A stretch of 64,000 bases of DNA from an uncultured Thiotrichales bacterium (GTDB taxonomy: Bacteria > Pseudomonadota > Gammaproteobacteria > CAIRSR01), in NCBI GenBank assembly GCA_903881315.1, contig CAIRSR010000219.1, forward strand, positions 1 through 64,000. Reading direction: 5' to 3'. Below are positions 7,733 to 17,044 of the stretch, piece by piece (the first letter of the stretch is position 1; each line of letters starts with the position of its first letter). The notes beneath the pieces were generated by a model that ran no database searches, was not told where the DNA came from, and worked only from the letters and a program-made list of their open reading frames with translations. A program made the position numbers and the translations under genes.

Positions 7733-9403
7733 ATGGCGCTCAGCATTAGCCAGGTGATACGCCTTGCCACCATCCAACGTATCCTGATACGCCATGGGCT
7801 TGACGAGATCATCCTTGCCACACATCTCCTGCGTCCATTGCGTTTTTTGTTATACCTAATGCCTTGGAATTGGTGGCCGCGTGACCGTCTCCCGCGTGCG
7901 GTGCGTCTGCGTTGCGCACTAGAGGAACTCGGCCCGATCTTCGTCAAGCTGGGCCAGATCCTCTCAACCCGCGCTGATCTACTCCCCGACGATATCGCGC
8001 TCGGGCTTGCCCGACTTCAGGATCGTGTCGCCCCATTTCCCAATGAGACGGCGCGTGCCCTCATCGAAAAGTCCTTGGGCGCATCGGTACAGGAATTGTT
8101 TCTGGAGTTCGACGAGAATCCCCTCGCCTCCGCTTCGATCGCCCAGGTTCACGCCGCTCGCCTACGCAACGGACGTGAGGTGGTAGTCAAGGTGTTGCGC
8201 CCGGGTCTGCGCCCGATTATCCGCCGTGACGTGGATCTGCTCTACACCTTGGCAGACCTAGCAGAACGCTACTGGCGCGAGGCAAGCCGCCTACACCCCC
8301 GTGCTGTCGTCGCCGAGTTAGAAAAAACCATTCTAGATGAACTCGACCTCGTCCGCGAAGCGGCCAATGGATCCGCCCTACGACGCAACTTCGGAAACTC
8401 GGAGGTCTTGTATGTCCCGGCTGTTGAATGGGACTATACGCGATCCGATGTGCTGGTCATGGAACGTGTCCACGGCACTTCTGTGAGCGACATTGATGCG
8501 CTGGTGCGCGAAGGGGTGGATCTCAAATTGCTGGCTGAGCGCGGTGTTGAGCTTTTTTTCGTCCAGGTATTCGAACACAATTTTTTCCATGCAGATGCAC
8601 ACCCCGGCAACATATTCATTGACACCAAGGCCTGCCGCTACATTACGGTAGATTTCGGCATCATGGGGAGCCTCTCGGCCCAAGACCAGCGTTACCTTGC
8701 CGAGAACCTGCTGGCCTTCTTCCGCCGAGATTATCGACGGGTAGCCGAGGTACACATCGCCTCCGGCTGGGTAGGCCCAGCAACCCGGGTTGACGAGTTC
8801 GAGGCTGCCATCCGTAGTGTCTGCGAGCCCATCTTTGAGCGCCCCTTCGGCGAGATCTCCTTTGGTAACCTGCTGATGCGTCTGTTTCAGGTCGCCCGAC
8901 GTTTCCACATGGAGGTTCAGCCACAGTTGGTGCTGCTGCAAAAGACCTTGCTGAACATCGAAGGCATGGGACGTAGGCTCTACCCCCAGCTCGATCTGTG
9001 GAGCACCGCCAAGCCCTTCTTAGAACGCTGGATGGCGGCACGTATCGGCCCAAAGGCCTTCTTGAACTCCGTCATCGAGAACGCCCCGCACTGGGGAGAA
9101 CAGCTACCGGCACTGCCACTGCTCACCATGGAGGTACTGAACAAGATCCGCGATGGCCAGATTACGGTACGCACACCGGATCGCGAACTCGCACTACTCA
9201 CACGCGAGGTGCGCCGCACCGGTAATCGCACGGTTCTCGCCGTAGCCGGTGCCGCCGCTATCATCGCCGCCGCCATCCTGCACACCACCAGCAACGCAAC
9301 GGCGGGCCTACTGCTGCTCGGCCTCGTCATCGAGCCTTCGCCGATGTTGTTCGGAAGTCTCGGAACAGTTCTGCTCCTCGCCGCTTGGCTGCGGCGGGAA
9401 TGA
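7733..9403 (+). CDS. ubiB: Ubiquinone biosynthesis accessory protein UbiB (ABC1/ADCK atypical kinase)
   Basis: A 556-residue UbiB (E. coli 546 aa), an atypical kinase-fold ATPase needed for aerobic ubiquinone synthesis, anchored to the inner membrane. It shows the family KxGQ motif in [19 protein letters not shown], the A-rich loop ASIAQVHAA, the Lys of VVVKVLRPG, the catalytic-loop region [12 protein letters not shown] and the metal-binding DFG in ITVDFGIMG. Two C-terminal hydrophobic helices (about 500-550) anchor the protein. It lies 54 bases after the RDD gene in the ubiE-RDD-ubiB operon. Confidence 0.97.
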   Translation: MALSISQVIRLATIQRILIRHGLDEIILATHLLRPLRFLLYLMPWNWWPRDRLPRAVRLRCALEELGPIFVKLGQILSTRADLLPDDIALGLARLQDRVAPFPNETARALIEKSLGASVQELFLEFDENPLASASIAQVHAARLRNGREVVVKVLRPGLRPIIRRDVDLLYTLADLAERYWREASRLHPRAVVAELEKTILDELDLVREAANGSALRRNFGNSEVLYVPAVEWDYTRSDVLVMERVHGTSVSDIDALVREGVDLKLLAERGVELFFVQVFEHNFFHADAHPGNIFIDTKACRYITVDFGIMGSLSAQDQRYLAENLLAFFRRDYRRVAEVHIASGWVGPATRVDEFEAAIRSVCEPIFERPFGEISFGNLLMRLFQVARRFHMEVQPQLVLLQKTLLNIEGMGRRLYPQLDLWSTAKPFLERWMAARIGPKAFLNSVIENAPHWGEQLPALPLLTMEVLNKIRDGQITVRTPDRELALLTREVRRTGNRTVLAVAGAAAIIAAAILHTTSNATAGLLLLGLVIEPSPMLFGSLGTVLLLAAWLRRE

Positions 9404-9434
9404 TGACCACCATGGCGCTAACGCAGGGCGTTCG

Positions 9435-9896
9435 ATGAACCAAACCACCATTGCTGTGACCCTCGCGCTGGTAGTCACTCCGGTTGCAACACTCGCCGCA
9501 GACATGCTGCCCGGGCAATGGGAGATAGCCCTCAGCATGGCCACGCCAAGCGCTCCCGGCCAGCGCTTTGGGCCATTCACGCAGAGTTTCTGCCTGTCAT
9601 CGGCGAACGTGGTTGACCCAACCCGGCTCCTCGGCATCGCTGGTGCCACTCCGAGCACCTGCACCTATGGCAAGCAGCAAACGACCGGGAATAGTCTTGG
9701 TTTTGACATTTCCTGCCAGGGTGCAACCCCCATGAACGGCAGCGGCACGGCGACCTGGACGGCAGATACCCTATCCGCCTCCTTTACCATCAACACCCGC
9801 ACGCAGGGAAGTGACACACAGAACGGCGCGACAACGCCGATTGTCCCGCTATCTGCTGAGGTTAGTATCACGGCGCACCGCACTGGCGGCTGTTGA
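9435..9896 (+). CDS. DUF3617 family exported protein
   Basis: A 153-residue protein with an N-terminal signal peptide (MNQTTIAVTLALVVTPVATLAA, likely cleavage after the ALAA-type site). The mature part begins DMLPGQWEIAL and carries four cysteines (FCLSS, CTYGK, ISCQG, TGGC), typical of DUF3617 periplasmic proteins of unknown function. I chose the ATG at 9435 because it places the signal peptide at the N-terminus; an open frame continues upstream but overlaps the end of ubiB. It is probably the last gene of the ubiE operon. Its stop abuts that of the convergent Rap1a/Tai-like gene with no gap. Confidence 0.75.
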   Translation: MNQTTIAVTLALVVTPVATLAADMLPGQWEIALSMATPSAPGQRFGPFTQSFCLSSANVVDPTRLLGIAGATPSTCTYGKQQTTGNSLGFDISCQGATPMNGSGTATWTADTLSASFTINTRTQGSDTQNGATTPIVPLSAEVSITAHRTGGC

Positions 9897-10244
9897 TCAA
9901 TGCCCGCACGGGTACTGATCGCGCAACGCACCGAACACGAGCATTCGGGAATCACCGCGCGGAGAATGGGGATGGCTGTGGATATAGCGGACAACCCGCT
10001 GGATCAACGACTCCATTGAGGCGTTGTCAGGGATACACAAGGCAGTTCCCTCTAGGGCATCCAGTACACCCCGCACGTAACCAAGGAACATCCCCGCCTC
10101 GGTCGCGTTGCCCTCGTAGCCACCCTGAACCTTGAGATATTCGCCCAGATACTCGCGGATCTCTTGGTCGCGCATCGGCTGTGCGCCCACCGCTACCCCA
10201 GGGAGCAGGACAAACAAAAGACTGAAGAACAAGACGCTACGCAT
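9897..10244 (-). CDS. Rap1a/Tai-like exported protein
   Basis: A 115-residue secreted protein with signal peptide (MRSVLFFSLLFVLLPGVAVGA). The mature part matches the Rap1a/Tai pattern: an early YLKVQ...A...G..GYVRGVLDA segment, a Cys-Ile-Pro (LCIPDNAS), then LIQRVVRYIHSHP and a terminal ALRDQYPC. Rap1a and Tai4 are periplasmic immunity proteins against type VI secreted effectors, but the domain is widespread and many copies have no cognate toxin. No effector or T6SS gene is visible nearby. I chose the ATG at 10244 since it gives a clean signal peptide; a longer upstream frame adds an implausible Cys-rich leader. Confidence 0.68.
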   Translation of the reverse strand: MRSVLFFSLLFVLLPGVAVGAQPMRDQEIREYLGEYLKVQGGYEGNATEAGMFLGYVRGVLDALEGTALCIPDNASMESLIQRVVRYIHSHPHSPRGDSRMLVFGALRDQYPCGH

Positions 10245-10368
10245 AGATACCAACGAGCCCTGCGTGCCACGGCGGGCGAAACAAAGCCCACAGAGGCAGG
10301 CCAACCCCCAACCTTATGAGAGAGCCGTCACCACTGTAGGCGAGTAGTACAGAGAACCCAATACCGCG

Positions 10369-10635
10369 TTAATCGCGCACGAATAGGTTGTAAACCCAGG
10401 CGAAGATCGCGCCACAGAAGGCACCATTGGTGAGCCCATAGAGCGCACCCACGACCGCTGCACCCACGCTGCTGTGCGCAAGGGTGAGGTGATAACCTGG
10501 GCACACGGAGGCCACGAGATTCAGGAAGACCTCGCCGTAATTCGGCGACATCACATGCGCAAGGGAGACGACCAGCACCGAGCCACCGAAAAACAACCCA
10601 AACGCCACAGCCAACCCAACGACCGAAAGCTTCAT
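10369..10635 (-). CDS. Small two-helix membrane protein, holin-like
   Basis: An 88-residue protein with two predicted membrane helices: MKLSVVGLAVAFGLFFGGSV with VLVVSLAHV, and a C-terminal helix AAVVGALYGLTNGAFCGAIF. Proteins of this type occur singly in many proteobacterial chromosomes and are often labelled bacteriophage holin, but evidence for lysis activity is thin. No endolysin, spanin or other phage gene is adjacent. It sits 126 bases beyond the 3' end of the tRNA-Leu gene, a common prophage integration site, so a phage remnant is possible. The start at 10635 is preceded by a GAGGGG Shine-Dalgarno. Confidence 0.62.
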   Translation of the reverse strand: MKLSVVGLAVAFGLFFGGSVLVVSLAHVMSPNYGEVFLNLVASVCPGYHLTLAHSSVGAAVVGALYGLTNGAFCGAIFAWVYNLFVRD

Positions 10636-10761
10636 CGTAACCCCTCAATGAACGAAACCGCACCGAAAAGCACACCGCCCTGCCACGGGCCTCACTCACA
10701 CTAACATGGCGCTACTTACCAGCGCCGCTTCAGTGATACACTACGCCCATGTGACACTGCT

Positions 10762-10848
10762 TGGTGCCGAGGAGAGGACTTGAACCTCCACGAAGTTACC
10801 CCCACTAGAACCTGAATCTAGCGCGTCTACCAGTTCCGCCACCTCGGC
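10762..10848 (-). tRNA. tRNA-Leu (anticodon CAG)
   Basis: Read on the minus strand the 87 bases begin GCCGAGG and end CCTCGGC-ACCA, a perfect 7-bp acceptor stem with an encoded CCA. The anticodon loop is TTCAGGT inside a TAGA/TCTA stem, giving CAG, which reads CUG leucine codons. A long variable arm (GGGGGTAACTTCGTG region) makes it a class II tRNA, and the T-loop GTTCAAGTC is normal. It is divergent from rnr. Confidence 0.97.
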
Positions 10849-10904
10849 TTGTCACCGCAACCCCTACACTAGTACAGTGCGCACTCTATCTACCAGGATC
10901 GGTC

Positions 10905-13124
10905 TTGTCAACGATGTCAAAACTAAAATCGGACCCGTTCCAAGCACGGGAAGCGCAAAAATACGAACAACCCATTCCAAGCCGCGAGTTTATCCTAGCG
11001 CACCTAGCCGAGCGTGAGGTACCTCTCACCGAAGAGGTCTTGGCGGGGGAGCTTCGGCTATCTGCCGAACACGAGCGCGAGGCATTGCGCCGTCGGCTGC
11101 GGGCAATGGAGCGCGACGGACAGTTGGTGCGCAATCGACGGAACGGCTACGGTCTTCCAAAAAAGATGGATCTCATCAAGGGACGGGTGAGCGCCCACCA
11201 TGACGGCTTTGGCTTCCTCATCCCCGAAAATGGCGGCACCAACCTCTTTCTGCACGCCCGCCAGATGGCGGCCCTGATGCACGGCGACCGCATCCTGGCG
11301 CGCGTCGTCGGGGCGGATCAGCGCGGACGACTCGAGGGCGCAGTCGTCGAGATCCTCGAGCGTGCCGTCCACAAGGCCGTGGGGCGTTTTTTGATAGAGG
11401 GCGGCATTTCCTTTGTGATGCCAAGCGAAAAACGCTTCCGCCGCGATATCCTGATCCCCGCCGAACATCGCGGCGAGGCAAAGGCAGGCCAGATCGTCGC
11501 CGTCGAGATCATCGAACAACCCACCGCCTATCGTCAGCCCATCGGTCGCGTCACCGAGGTCATGGGCGAACATCTTGCCCCAGGGATGGAGATCGACATC
11601 GCCATCCGCAGTTTTGATCTCCCGAATGAGTGGCCGCCAGCGGTCGATCAAGAGGTTACTGCCTTCTCTTCTCAGGTGCCCCCCGAAGCCGCCGAGGGGC
11701 GCGAGGATCTGCGCACACTCCCCCTCATCACCATCGACGGAGAGGACGCCCGCGACTTTGACGACGCCGTTTTCTGTGAACCCGAAGGCAAGGGCTGGCG
11801 ACTGCTCGTTGCCATCGCAGACGTTTCCGCCTATGTCACGCCAGGTTCCGCCCTCGACCAAGAGGCGTTTAATCGCGGCAATTCGGTCTATTTCCCGGCG
11901 CAGGTCATCCCCATGCTGCCGGAGGTACTCTCTAATGGCTTGTGTTCCCTAAACCCGCAGGTAGACCGCCTGTGCATGGTCTGCGAGCTGCACCTCGGGG
12001 CGCGGGGCAAGGTGCGTGATTTTCGCTTCTTCCCCGCCGTGATGCGCTCCGCCGCACGACTCACCTACACAGTCGTTGCAGCAATCCTAGAGGGCGATAT
12101 CCCACTGCGCCAGCAGTACGCAGCACTGGTGCCGCACATCCAGCACCTCCACACCCTCTATAAAATCTTGAGCAAACGCCGCGAAGGGCGTGGTGCCATC
12201 GATTTTGATAGCGCCGAGACACGCATCGTATTCGGGCCAGAGCGCAAGATCGAGCGCATTGTGCCAGTGGTTCGCAACGACGCCCACCGCCTCATCGAAG
12301 AGTGCATGATTACCGCGAACGTGGCAGCAGCAGAGTTCCTGACCTCGCGTCGCGTACCGCTCCTCTATCGCGTACACGAGGGCCCGGACAAGACCAAACT
12401 CGACCAACTCCGCCAATTCCTCGCCGAACTCGGCCTCTCGCTCGGCGGCGGGGACGAGCCAACCCCTCATGATTTCTCGGGCCTCATCGCACAAACAGCG
12501 ACACGCCTTGATGCCCATCTCATCCAGACGGTTTTGTTACGCAGCCTAAGCCAGGCCATCTACAGCTCGGAGAACAAGGGACATTTTGGGCTTGCGTTCC
12601 GGTCATACGCCCATTTTACCTCGCCCATCCGTCGCTACCCCGATCTGATGGTGCACCGCGCCATTCGCCACGCCCTCGTCGGCGGCTCCCCCCACGAGTT
12701 TGCCTACAACGATAGCGACATGGAACGCATCGGCGAACACTGCTCCACAACCGAGCGACGCGCCGACGAAGCGACCTGGGATGTCATCAATTGGCTGAAA
12801 TGCGAATACATGCTAGACAAGGTCGGCGCAGAGTTCGACGGCGTGGTGAGTTCGGTCACGTCCTTTGGGCTATTCGTCGAACTCGGTGACGTTCACATCG
12901 ATGGCCTCGTACACATCACGAGTCTTGCGAACGACTACTACCACTTCGATCCGGTTCATCACCGCCTGACGGGTGAACACACCAAGCGCATCTTCCGCAT
13001 TGGCGACCCCATCCGCATCCAGGTTGCGGCAGTGAGCCTTGAGACCCGCAAGATAGACTTCCTACCCGCCGACGCAGCATTACGCGGTGAGAAGAAAAAA
13101 CAAAAGGGGAAGCCGCACCGTTGA
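10905..13124 (+). CDS. rnr: Ribonuclease R
   Basis: A 739-residue RNase R, the processive 3'-5' exoribonuclease that degrades structured RNA. Domain order: N-terminal winged helix (FILAHLAEREVPLTEEVLA), two cold-shock OB domains (GRVSAHHDGFGFLIP), the RNB catalytic domain with the metal-binding Asp cluster in DGEDARDFDDAV at about 282-293, and an S1 domain (EFDGVVSSVTSFGLFVEL) ending in a short basic tail (GEKKKQKGKPHR). The start is uncertain: TTG at 10905 has AGGA (10895-10898) at good spacing, while the ATG at 10914 would be 15 bases from it. Both keep the whole protein. The E. coli enzyme is longer mainly because of a bigger basic tail. Confidence 0.96.
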   Translation: MSTMSKLKSDPFQAREAQKYEQPIPSREFILAHLAEREVPLTEEVLAGELRLSAEHEREALRRRLRAMERDGQLVRNRRNGYGLPKKMDLIKGRVSAHHDGFGFLIPENGGTNLFLHARQMAALMHGDRILARVVGADQRGRLEGAVVEILERAVHKAVGRFLIEGGISFVMPSEKRFRRDILIPAEHRGEAKAGQIVAVEIIEQPTAYRQPIGRVTEVMGEHLAPGMEIDIAIRSFDLPNEWPPAVDQEVTAFSSQVPPEAAEGREDLRTLPLITIDGEDARDFDDAVFCEPEGKGWRLLVAIADVSAYVTPGSALDQEAFNRGNSVYFPAQVIPMLPEVLSNGLCSLNPQVDRLCMVCELHLGARGKVRDFRFFPAVMRSAARLTYTVVAAILEGDIPLRQQYAALVPHIQHLHTLYKILSKRREGRGAIDFDSAETRIVFGPERKIERIVPVVRNDAHRLIEECMITANVAAAEFLTSRRVPLLYRVHEGPDKTKLDQLRQFLAELGLSLGGGDEPTPHDFSGLIAQTATRLDAHLIQTVLLRSLSQAIYSSENKGHFGLAFRSYAHFTSPIRRYPDLMVHRAIRHALVGGSPHEFAYNDSDMERIGEHCSTTERRADEATWDVINWLKCEYMLDKVGAEFDGVVSSVTSFGLFVELGDVHIDGLVHITSLANDYYHFDPVHHRLTGEHTKRIFRIGDPIRIQVAAVSLETRKIDFLPADAALRGEKKKQKGKPHR

Positions 13125-13205
13125 GGGCTGTGTTGTGGTAGTCGGCCCCAGGGTGCGCTATCTCTTACCATTCACCTATCGACCCGCTATTGGTAAAACG
13201 ATCCC

Positions 13206-13404
13206 ATGGTATCCGCTACCCTTTCCAACCAGTTCCAGATCGCGATTCCCAAGGCGGTTCGTGATGAGCTTGGCCTTCAGGCTGGCCAGAAGTTCTCTGT
13301 TATCCCAAAGGGATCCGTTATTGAGTTGGTGCCCCTACTCTCCCTAGGATGAGGCGCGTGGGTTACTCAAGGGCGCTGACCCGTCTGGCTACCGCGATCG
13401 GTAG
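13206..13404 (+). pseudogene. Frameshifted AbrB/MazE-type (VapB-like) antitoxin remnant
   Basis: From the ATG at 13206 the frame encodes a SpoVT/AbrB swapped-hairpin domain (VSATLSNQFQIAIPKAVRDE, then GQKFSVIPKGSVIELVP) and stops at TGA 13350-13352 after 48 codons. The usual continuation of this antitoxin family, DEARGLLKGADPSGYRDR, is present in the next frame from 13348 to the TAG at 13402-13404. A single extra base near 13347-13348 (a GG in CTAGGATGAG) therefore breaks an otherwise complete gene of about 66 codons. Antitoxins of this type usually pair with a PIN-domain VapC toxin directly downstream; none is seen. The 48-residue product might still bind DNA. Confidence 0.82.
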
Positions 13405-13544
13405 ATCAGATTCGCAATACGCATAGTCTTCGGCGTACCGTAACGGAAAGTCGGCTCCATTTCTCACAGACTGCGATCGGATGAAAATAACACGCCATCG
13501 CAGGATTATCCTAAAGCCATATAAGGGAGTACAAGCCACCCCAC

Positions 13545-14360
13545 TCAAGGTAGATAATCAACGCCAGCCTGCTTTAACAGCGCCAGAAGGCGCTCCTTCT
13601 CGGCCCGTTCCTGATCCCTTTCGGCCAGCACCTGCTCCTTCTCGGCCAGCATCTGCTCGTATTCCCAGCGAATAGTATTCTGCTCGCGGATAAAGTTCTG
13701 GCGGGCCTGGTAGGCGTGGTAATCGCGTTCTTTCTCGGAGAACTTGCGTAGTGTGCTCATCGCTTGCCTCATCTCTGGGATATTCATCCAATCGGGTAAC
13801 CTGTCATCGTCTAGTTGTCCGCCGTCACGGAAGAACCGCAGCCAGCGCTGCTGTTCAGTCTCGATACATCGCGCCGAGAACTTTTCTAGCTCCAAGAGCC
13901 AGATGCCACCGTGGTTGATCAGCACACCACCCCGTTCGTCACGCATCTTGTAGACGTGACGGTAATCACTATCCGCTGGGATCAGGTTCTCGCCGAACAA
14001 CCAGATGGCGTAGGTAGGCTTCAATAACCGATAGTCATTCCCGCTCTGTAGTTGCTGGCTATAAACATCAGCCCAGTTGTAGAGGATGCGGGTGGGCAGG
14101 TGGCCGTAGCTCCGCAACTGGATCTCGACCTGGTAGATCCGATCGTGGGCATCACGCGCCTTGACATCGACAACGCTGAGCTTATCGTCCAGGAACTCCC
14201 GATCGTTGTACGGGTTCAGGATCTCGACGGTGGTAATCGGCGAACTAAGCTCACCGGCCAAGATGGCGTTCAGAAAGTGAATCAGAAGGTTGCGGTTTTC
14301 CTCTGAGCCGAGTAACGCCTTAAAAACACAGTCAATCTTCGGGTCGATACGGTGTTTCAT
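13545..14360 (-). CDS. Rpn family recombination-promoting nuclease / putative transposase (PDDEXK_2)
   Basis: A 271-residue PD-(D/E)XK_2 protein. The N-terminus RIDPKIDCVFKALLGSEEN and LIHFLNAIL are typical; active-site candidates are Asp65 (SVVDVKA) and Glu79-Ile-Gln81 (YQVEIQLR), followed by LPTRILYNWADVYSQQL. From about residue 215 the protein becomes a highly charged coiled coil (EKEQVLAERDQERAEKERLL), encoded by near-repeats of CTTCTCGGCC visible at 13592-13655. These proteins are nucleases related to RpnA-E and are usually annotated as transposases although they are not flanked by terminal repeats; none is seen here. It differs from the first copy (412-1425) in sequence and subfamily. 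Confidence 0.9.
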   Translation of the reverse strand: MKHRIDPKIDCVFKALLGSEENRNLLIHFLNAILAGELSSPITTVEILNPYNDREFLDDKLSVVDVKARDAHDRIYQVEIQLRSYGHLPTRILYNWADVYSQQLQSGNDYRLLKPTYAIWLFGENLIPADSDYRHVYKMRDERGGVLINHGGIWLLELEKFSARCIETEQQRWLRFFRDGGQLDDDRLPDWMNIPEMRQAMSTLRKFSEKERDYHAYQARQNFIREQNTIRWEYEQMLAEKEQVLAERDQERAEKERLLALLKQAGVDYLP

Positions 14361-14495
14361 CGCCTCCCCCTCGACTGCATCGCTTCACCTACCTGCGGCA
14401 CAACAGATTCTGCTGACAACCTTGGCTGCTTCTGCACGGACACGCCCGGCAAAAAACAGCGGCACCCTTGCCATGATGAACAACCAAAGGATCAC

Positions 14496-14520
14496 CCCTT
14501 CCCCATTCATGGGAAAGGGC
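14496..14520. repeat. Imperfect inverted repeat downstream of the PfkB-family gene
   Basis: A CCCTTCCCCAT / ATGGGAAAGGG type stem with one mismatch and a very short loop (TC) lies in the gap between two minus-strand genes. It has no U-tract on either strand, so it is not a classical terminator; it could protect the 3' end of the upstream mRNA. Confidence 0.35.
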
Positions 14521-14551
14521 TTTAATCCAAAGGCAGACAGAACCCCCTCAC

Positions 14552-15484
14552 TCAAAAATCACACCCAAACGCACTGCGGAACCGCTCATGGATCTCCGCC
14601 AGGGTAATGCGGTGATTCTGGGGGCCTTGGCACTCCACCTTGATCGCCCCCATCAACGAGGCAATGCGCAAGGTCGTCTCCCAACCCAAGCCCTTCATCA
14701 GACCATAGAGCAGCCCACCACGAAAGGCATCCCCACAGCCAGTAGGATCGGCAACCGTTCGCACCGGAGCCGCCGGAACCTCGATCATTGTATCCTTAAG
14801 ATACACACAACAACCCTGCGCGCCACGGGTGACAATCAGGCCATCGACACGTTCTGCTAACTCGGGGAGCGACCTTCCGGTACGCTCTTTTAATAGCTCC
14901 GCCTCGTAATCGTTAAAGGTCGCCCAGGTCGCGAGATCGAGAAAGGCAAGCAGATCCGCGCCATCGAACATCGGCATCCCCTGCCCGGGGTCGAACACAA
15001 AGGGAATCTTCGCGCTCGCCAATTGGCGCGCATGTTCGATCATCCCCTCGCGGCCATCCGGCGAGACAATCGCAATCTGTACCCCCGCGACCTCATCCGC
15101 CCGATTCTGGTGAGAAAAGGACATCGCCCCCGGATGAAACGCAGTAATCTGATTGTCGTCTTGATCGGTGGTGATAAACGCCTGGGCCGTGTAGGTCTTC
15201 GGCACCATCTTGATGTGACTGCGGTTCACGCCTACGCTGTCCATCCACGCGGCGTAGGGGGCAAAATCCTCACCCACCGTCGCCATCGGCAAGGCTACCC
15301 CGCCGAGTAGGTGCAGATTGTAGGCAATGTTGCCCGCACACCCCCCGAACTCACGCCGAAGGTCAGGCACCAGAAAGGAGACATTCAGCATGTGCACCTT
15401 GTCTGGCAAAATGTGATTCTTGAAACGATCGGGGAATACCATAACGGTATCGTAGGCAATAGAGCCACAGATAAGAGCGGACAT
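14552..15484 (-). CDS. PfkB-family carbohydrate kinase, probable adenosine kinase
   Basis: A 310-residue ribokinase-like sugar kinase. Family signatures are the N-terminal ALICGSIAYDTVM, the glycine segment REFGGCAGNIAYNLHLLGG (about 43-61) and the C-terminal anion hole/catalytic motif VADPTGCGDAFRGGLLYG, with Asp of CGDAF as the base. In gammaproteobacteria this subgroup is usually labelled adenosine kinase (adenosine + ATP to AMP + ADP), which fits the sequence (DRFKNHILPDKVHMLNVSF), but related members phosphorylate other nucleosides or sugars. It is followed upstream in the same direction by gcvPB with a gap of 59 bases, so it may be co-transcribed. Confidence 0.87.
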   Translation of the reverse strand: MSALICGSIAYDTVMVFPDRFKNHILPDKVHMLNVSFLVPDLRREFGGCAGNIAYNLHLLGGVALPMATVGEDFAPYAAWMDSVGVNRSHIKMVPKTYTAQAFITTDQDDNQITAFHPGAMSFSHQNRADEVAGVQIAIVSPDGREGMIEHARQLASAKIPFVFDPGQGMPMFDGADLLAFLDLATWATFNDYEAELLKERTGRSLPELAERVDGLIVTRGAQGCCVYLKDTMIEVPAAPVRTVADPTGCGDAFRGGLLYGLMKGLGWETTLRIASLMGAIKVECQGPQNHRITLAEIHERFRSAFGCDF

Positions 15485-15543
15485 AGCGAAGGACTGCCTC
15501 GGGGTCGTGGAGGGATAGGTTCAGTAAGCGTTATACAAAGACA

Positions 15544-17004
15544 TCAGCGCACATTTTGCGCCTCAGGCTGCCAGCGCAGGTTTAAGTCCCGAGCGGCCTT
15601 TACATCATCTAGGCGGCGCACCGGCAAACGATGTGGGGCGCTGTTCAGGCGCTCGGGGTTGGTGCGCGCCTCTTCCAGGATGGCCGCCATCGCCGTGACA
15701 AAGGCATCCAGTTCTTCCTTGGCCTCGGTCTCGGTCGGTTCAATGAGCAGGCATTCAGGTATCAACAGCGGGAAATAGGTGGTGGGGGCATGGAACCCAT
15801 AATCGAGCAGACGCTTGGCAAAATCCATCGCACTGGTGTGATACTCCGCAGCCTGGCGGCGTAGGGTCAGGGCCAGCTCGTGGCTTGCGCGGCGCTCGGG
15901 GAAGGCGGGCTCAAACCCAGCCGCAGCAAGTCGCGCCAGCAGATAATTGGCGTTGAGAGTCGCGTACTCAGCAACCCGCTCCATCCCTTCTCGCCCAAGC
16001 ATACGGATATAGGCATAGGCCCGCAGCAGGATGCCCGCATTCCCCGCATGAGCCGACAACCGACCGATGGTATGCGGCCTCTCGTCCTCGGTAAGCCAGC
16101 GGTACTGGTCGCCGTCGTAGCCCACCATCGGCACCGGCAGGAACTCCGCCAACCGCTCACCTGCCGCAACCGGCCCGGCACCCGGCCCACCACCACCGTG
16201 CGGTGTTGAAAAGGTCTTGTGTAGGTTGATGTGCATCACATCAAAACCCATCTCGCCTGGCTTTACCTTACCGAGAATGGCGTTAAAGTTGGCCCCGTCG
16301 TAGAACAACAGACCGCCCACCCGATGCACGATGCTCGCAATCTCTTGGATGCGGCGCTCAAAAACCCCCACCGTGGAGGGATTGGTGAGCATGATACCCG
16401 CCGTCTTCTGACTTACGGCCTTCTCCAACATGGCAAGGTCAACATCGCCTTGTTTGTCGGTCGGGATCTCGCGCACCGTAAAACCACACATCGCCGCCGT
16501 GGCCGGATTGGTGCCGTGCGCCGCATCGGGAACCAGGATCTCGGTACGCGCCGTGTCGCCCCGCGCTCGGTGATAGGCGCGGATCATGGCAACACCGGCC
16601 AACTCGCCCTGTGCGCCCGCCATCGGCGTCAGCGACACCTCGCGCATCCCAGTAACCTCTTTTAAAAGGTGCTGGAGGTCGTACAGGCAACCCATAAACC
16701 CTTGCCCCAGGGAAGCGTGGCTGTCGGGGTGACGCGCCAAAAACCCGGGCAGCAAAGCCGCAGCATTCGCGCCGCGTGGGTTGTACTTCATGGTGCAAGA
16801 ACCGAGCGGGTAAAATTGGGTGTCAATAGAAAAATTGCGCTGCGAAAGCCGCGTGTAATGACGCACCACCTGTAACTCAGAAAGTTCCGGCAGGGCTGGC
16901 CGCGTTTTACGCCGCAGTCCCGCAGGGATATCGTCGTTGGCTAACACCGAGGGGCCGTGAAGTGCACCAACCCGCCCTGGGCGGGAACTCTCAAACACTA
17001 ACAT
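15544..17004 (-). CDS. gcvPB: Glycine dehydrogenase (decarboxylating) subunit 2
   Basis: The 486-residue C-terminal half of the split P protein. With GcvPA it forms the PLP-dependent glycine decarboxylase that passes an aminomethyl group to lipoyl-GcvH. The PLP lysine lies in [21 protein letters not shown] (quoted around Lys at about 259), with the phosphate-binding [10 protein letters not shown] and substrate region [13 protein letters not shown]. Length and N-terminus ([11 protein letters not shown]) match free-standing GcvPB proteins. The other subunit and gcvH/gcvT are not in the window: the expected upstream neighbour position holds a response regulator. Confidence 0.96.
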   Translation of the reverse strand: MLVFESSRPGRVGALHGPSVLANDDIPAGLRRKTRPALPELSELQVVRHYTRLSQRNFSIDTQFYPLGSCTMKYNPRGANAAALLPGFLARHPDSHASLGQGFMGCLYDLQHLLKEVTGMREVSLTPMAGAQGELAGVAMIRAYHRARGDTARTEILVPDAAHGTNPATAAMCGFTVREIPTDKQGDVDLAMLEKAVSQKTAGIMLTNPSTVGVFERRIQEIASIVHRVGGLLFYDGANFNAILGKVKPGEMGFDVMHINLHKTFSTPHGGGGPGAGPVAAGERLAEFLPVPMVGYDGDQYRWLTEDERPHTIGRLSAHAGNAGILLRAYAYIRMLGREGMERVAEYATLNANYLLARLAAAGFEPAFPERRASHELALTLRRQAAEYHTSAMDFAKRLLDYGFHAPTTYFPLLIPECLLIEPTETEAKEELDAFVTAMAAILEEARTNPERLNSAPHRLPVRRLDDVKAARDLNLRWQPEAQNVR

Positions 17005-17044
17005 GACGTAAACTCACTCATCGCTTAGGGCCACCACGCTATGC

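Noticed and set aside
11058-11861. 267-codon minus-strand frame within rnr
   Set aside because: Fully antisense to RNase R; long open shadows are expected in GC-rich coding sequence.
13592-13655. Clustered CTTCTCGGCC-like repeats, considered as a CRISPR or mobile-element end
   Set aside because: They encode a charged coiled coil in frame, have no spacer structure and no flanking repeats.
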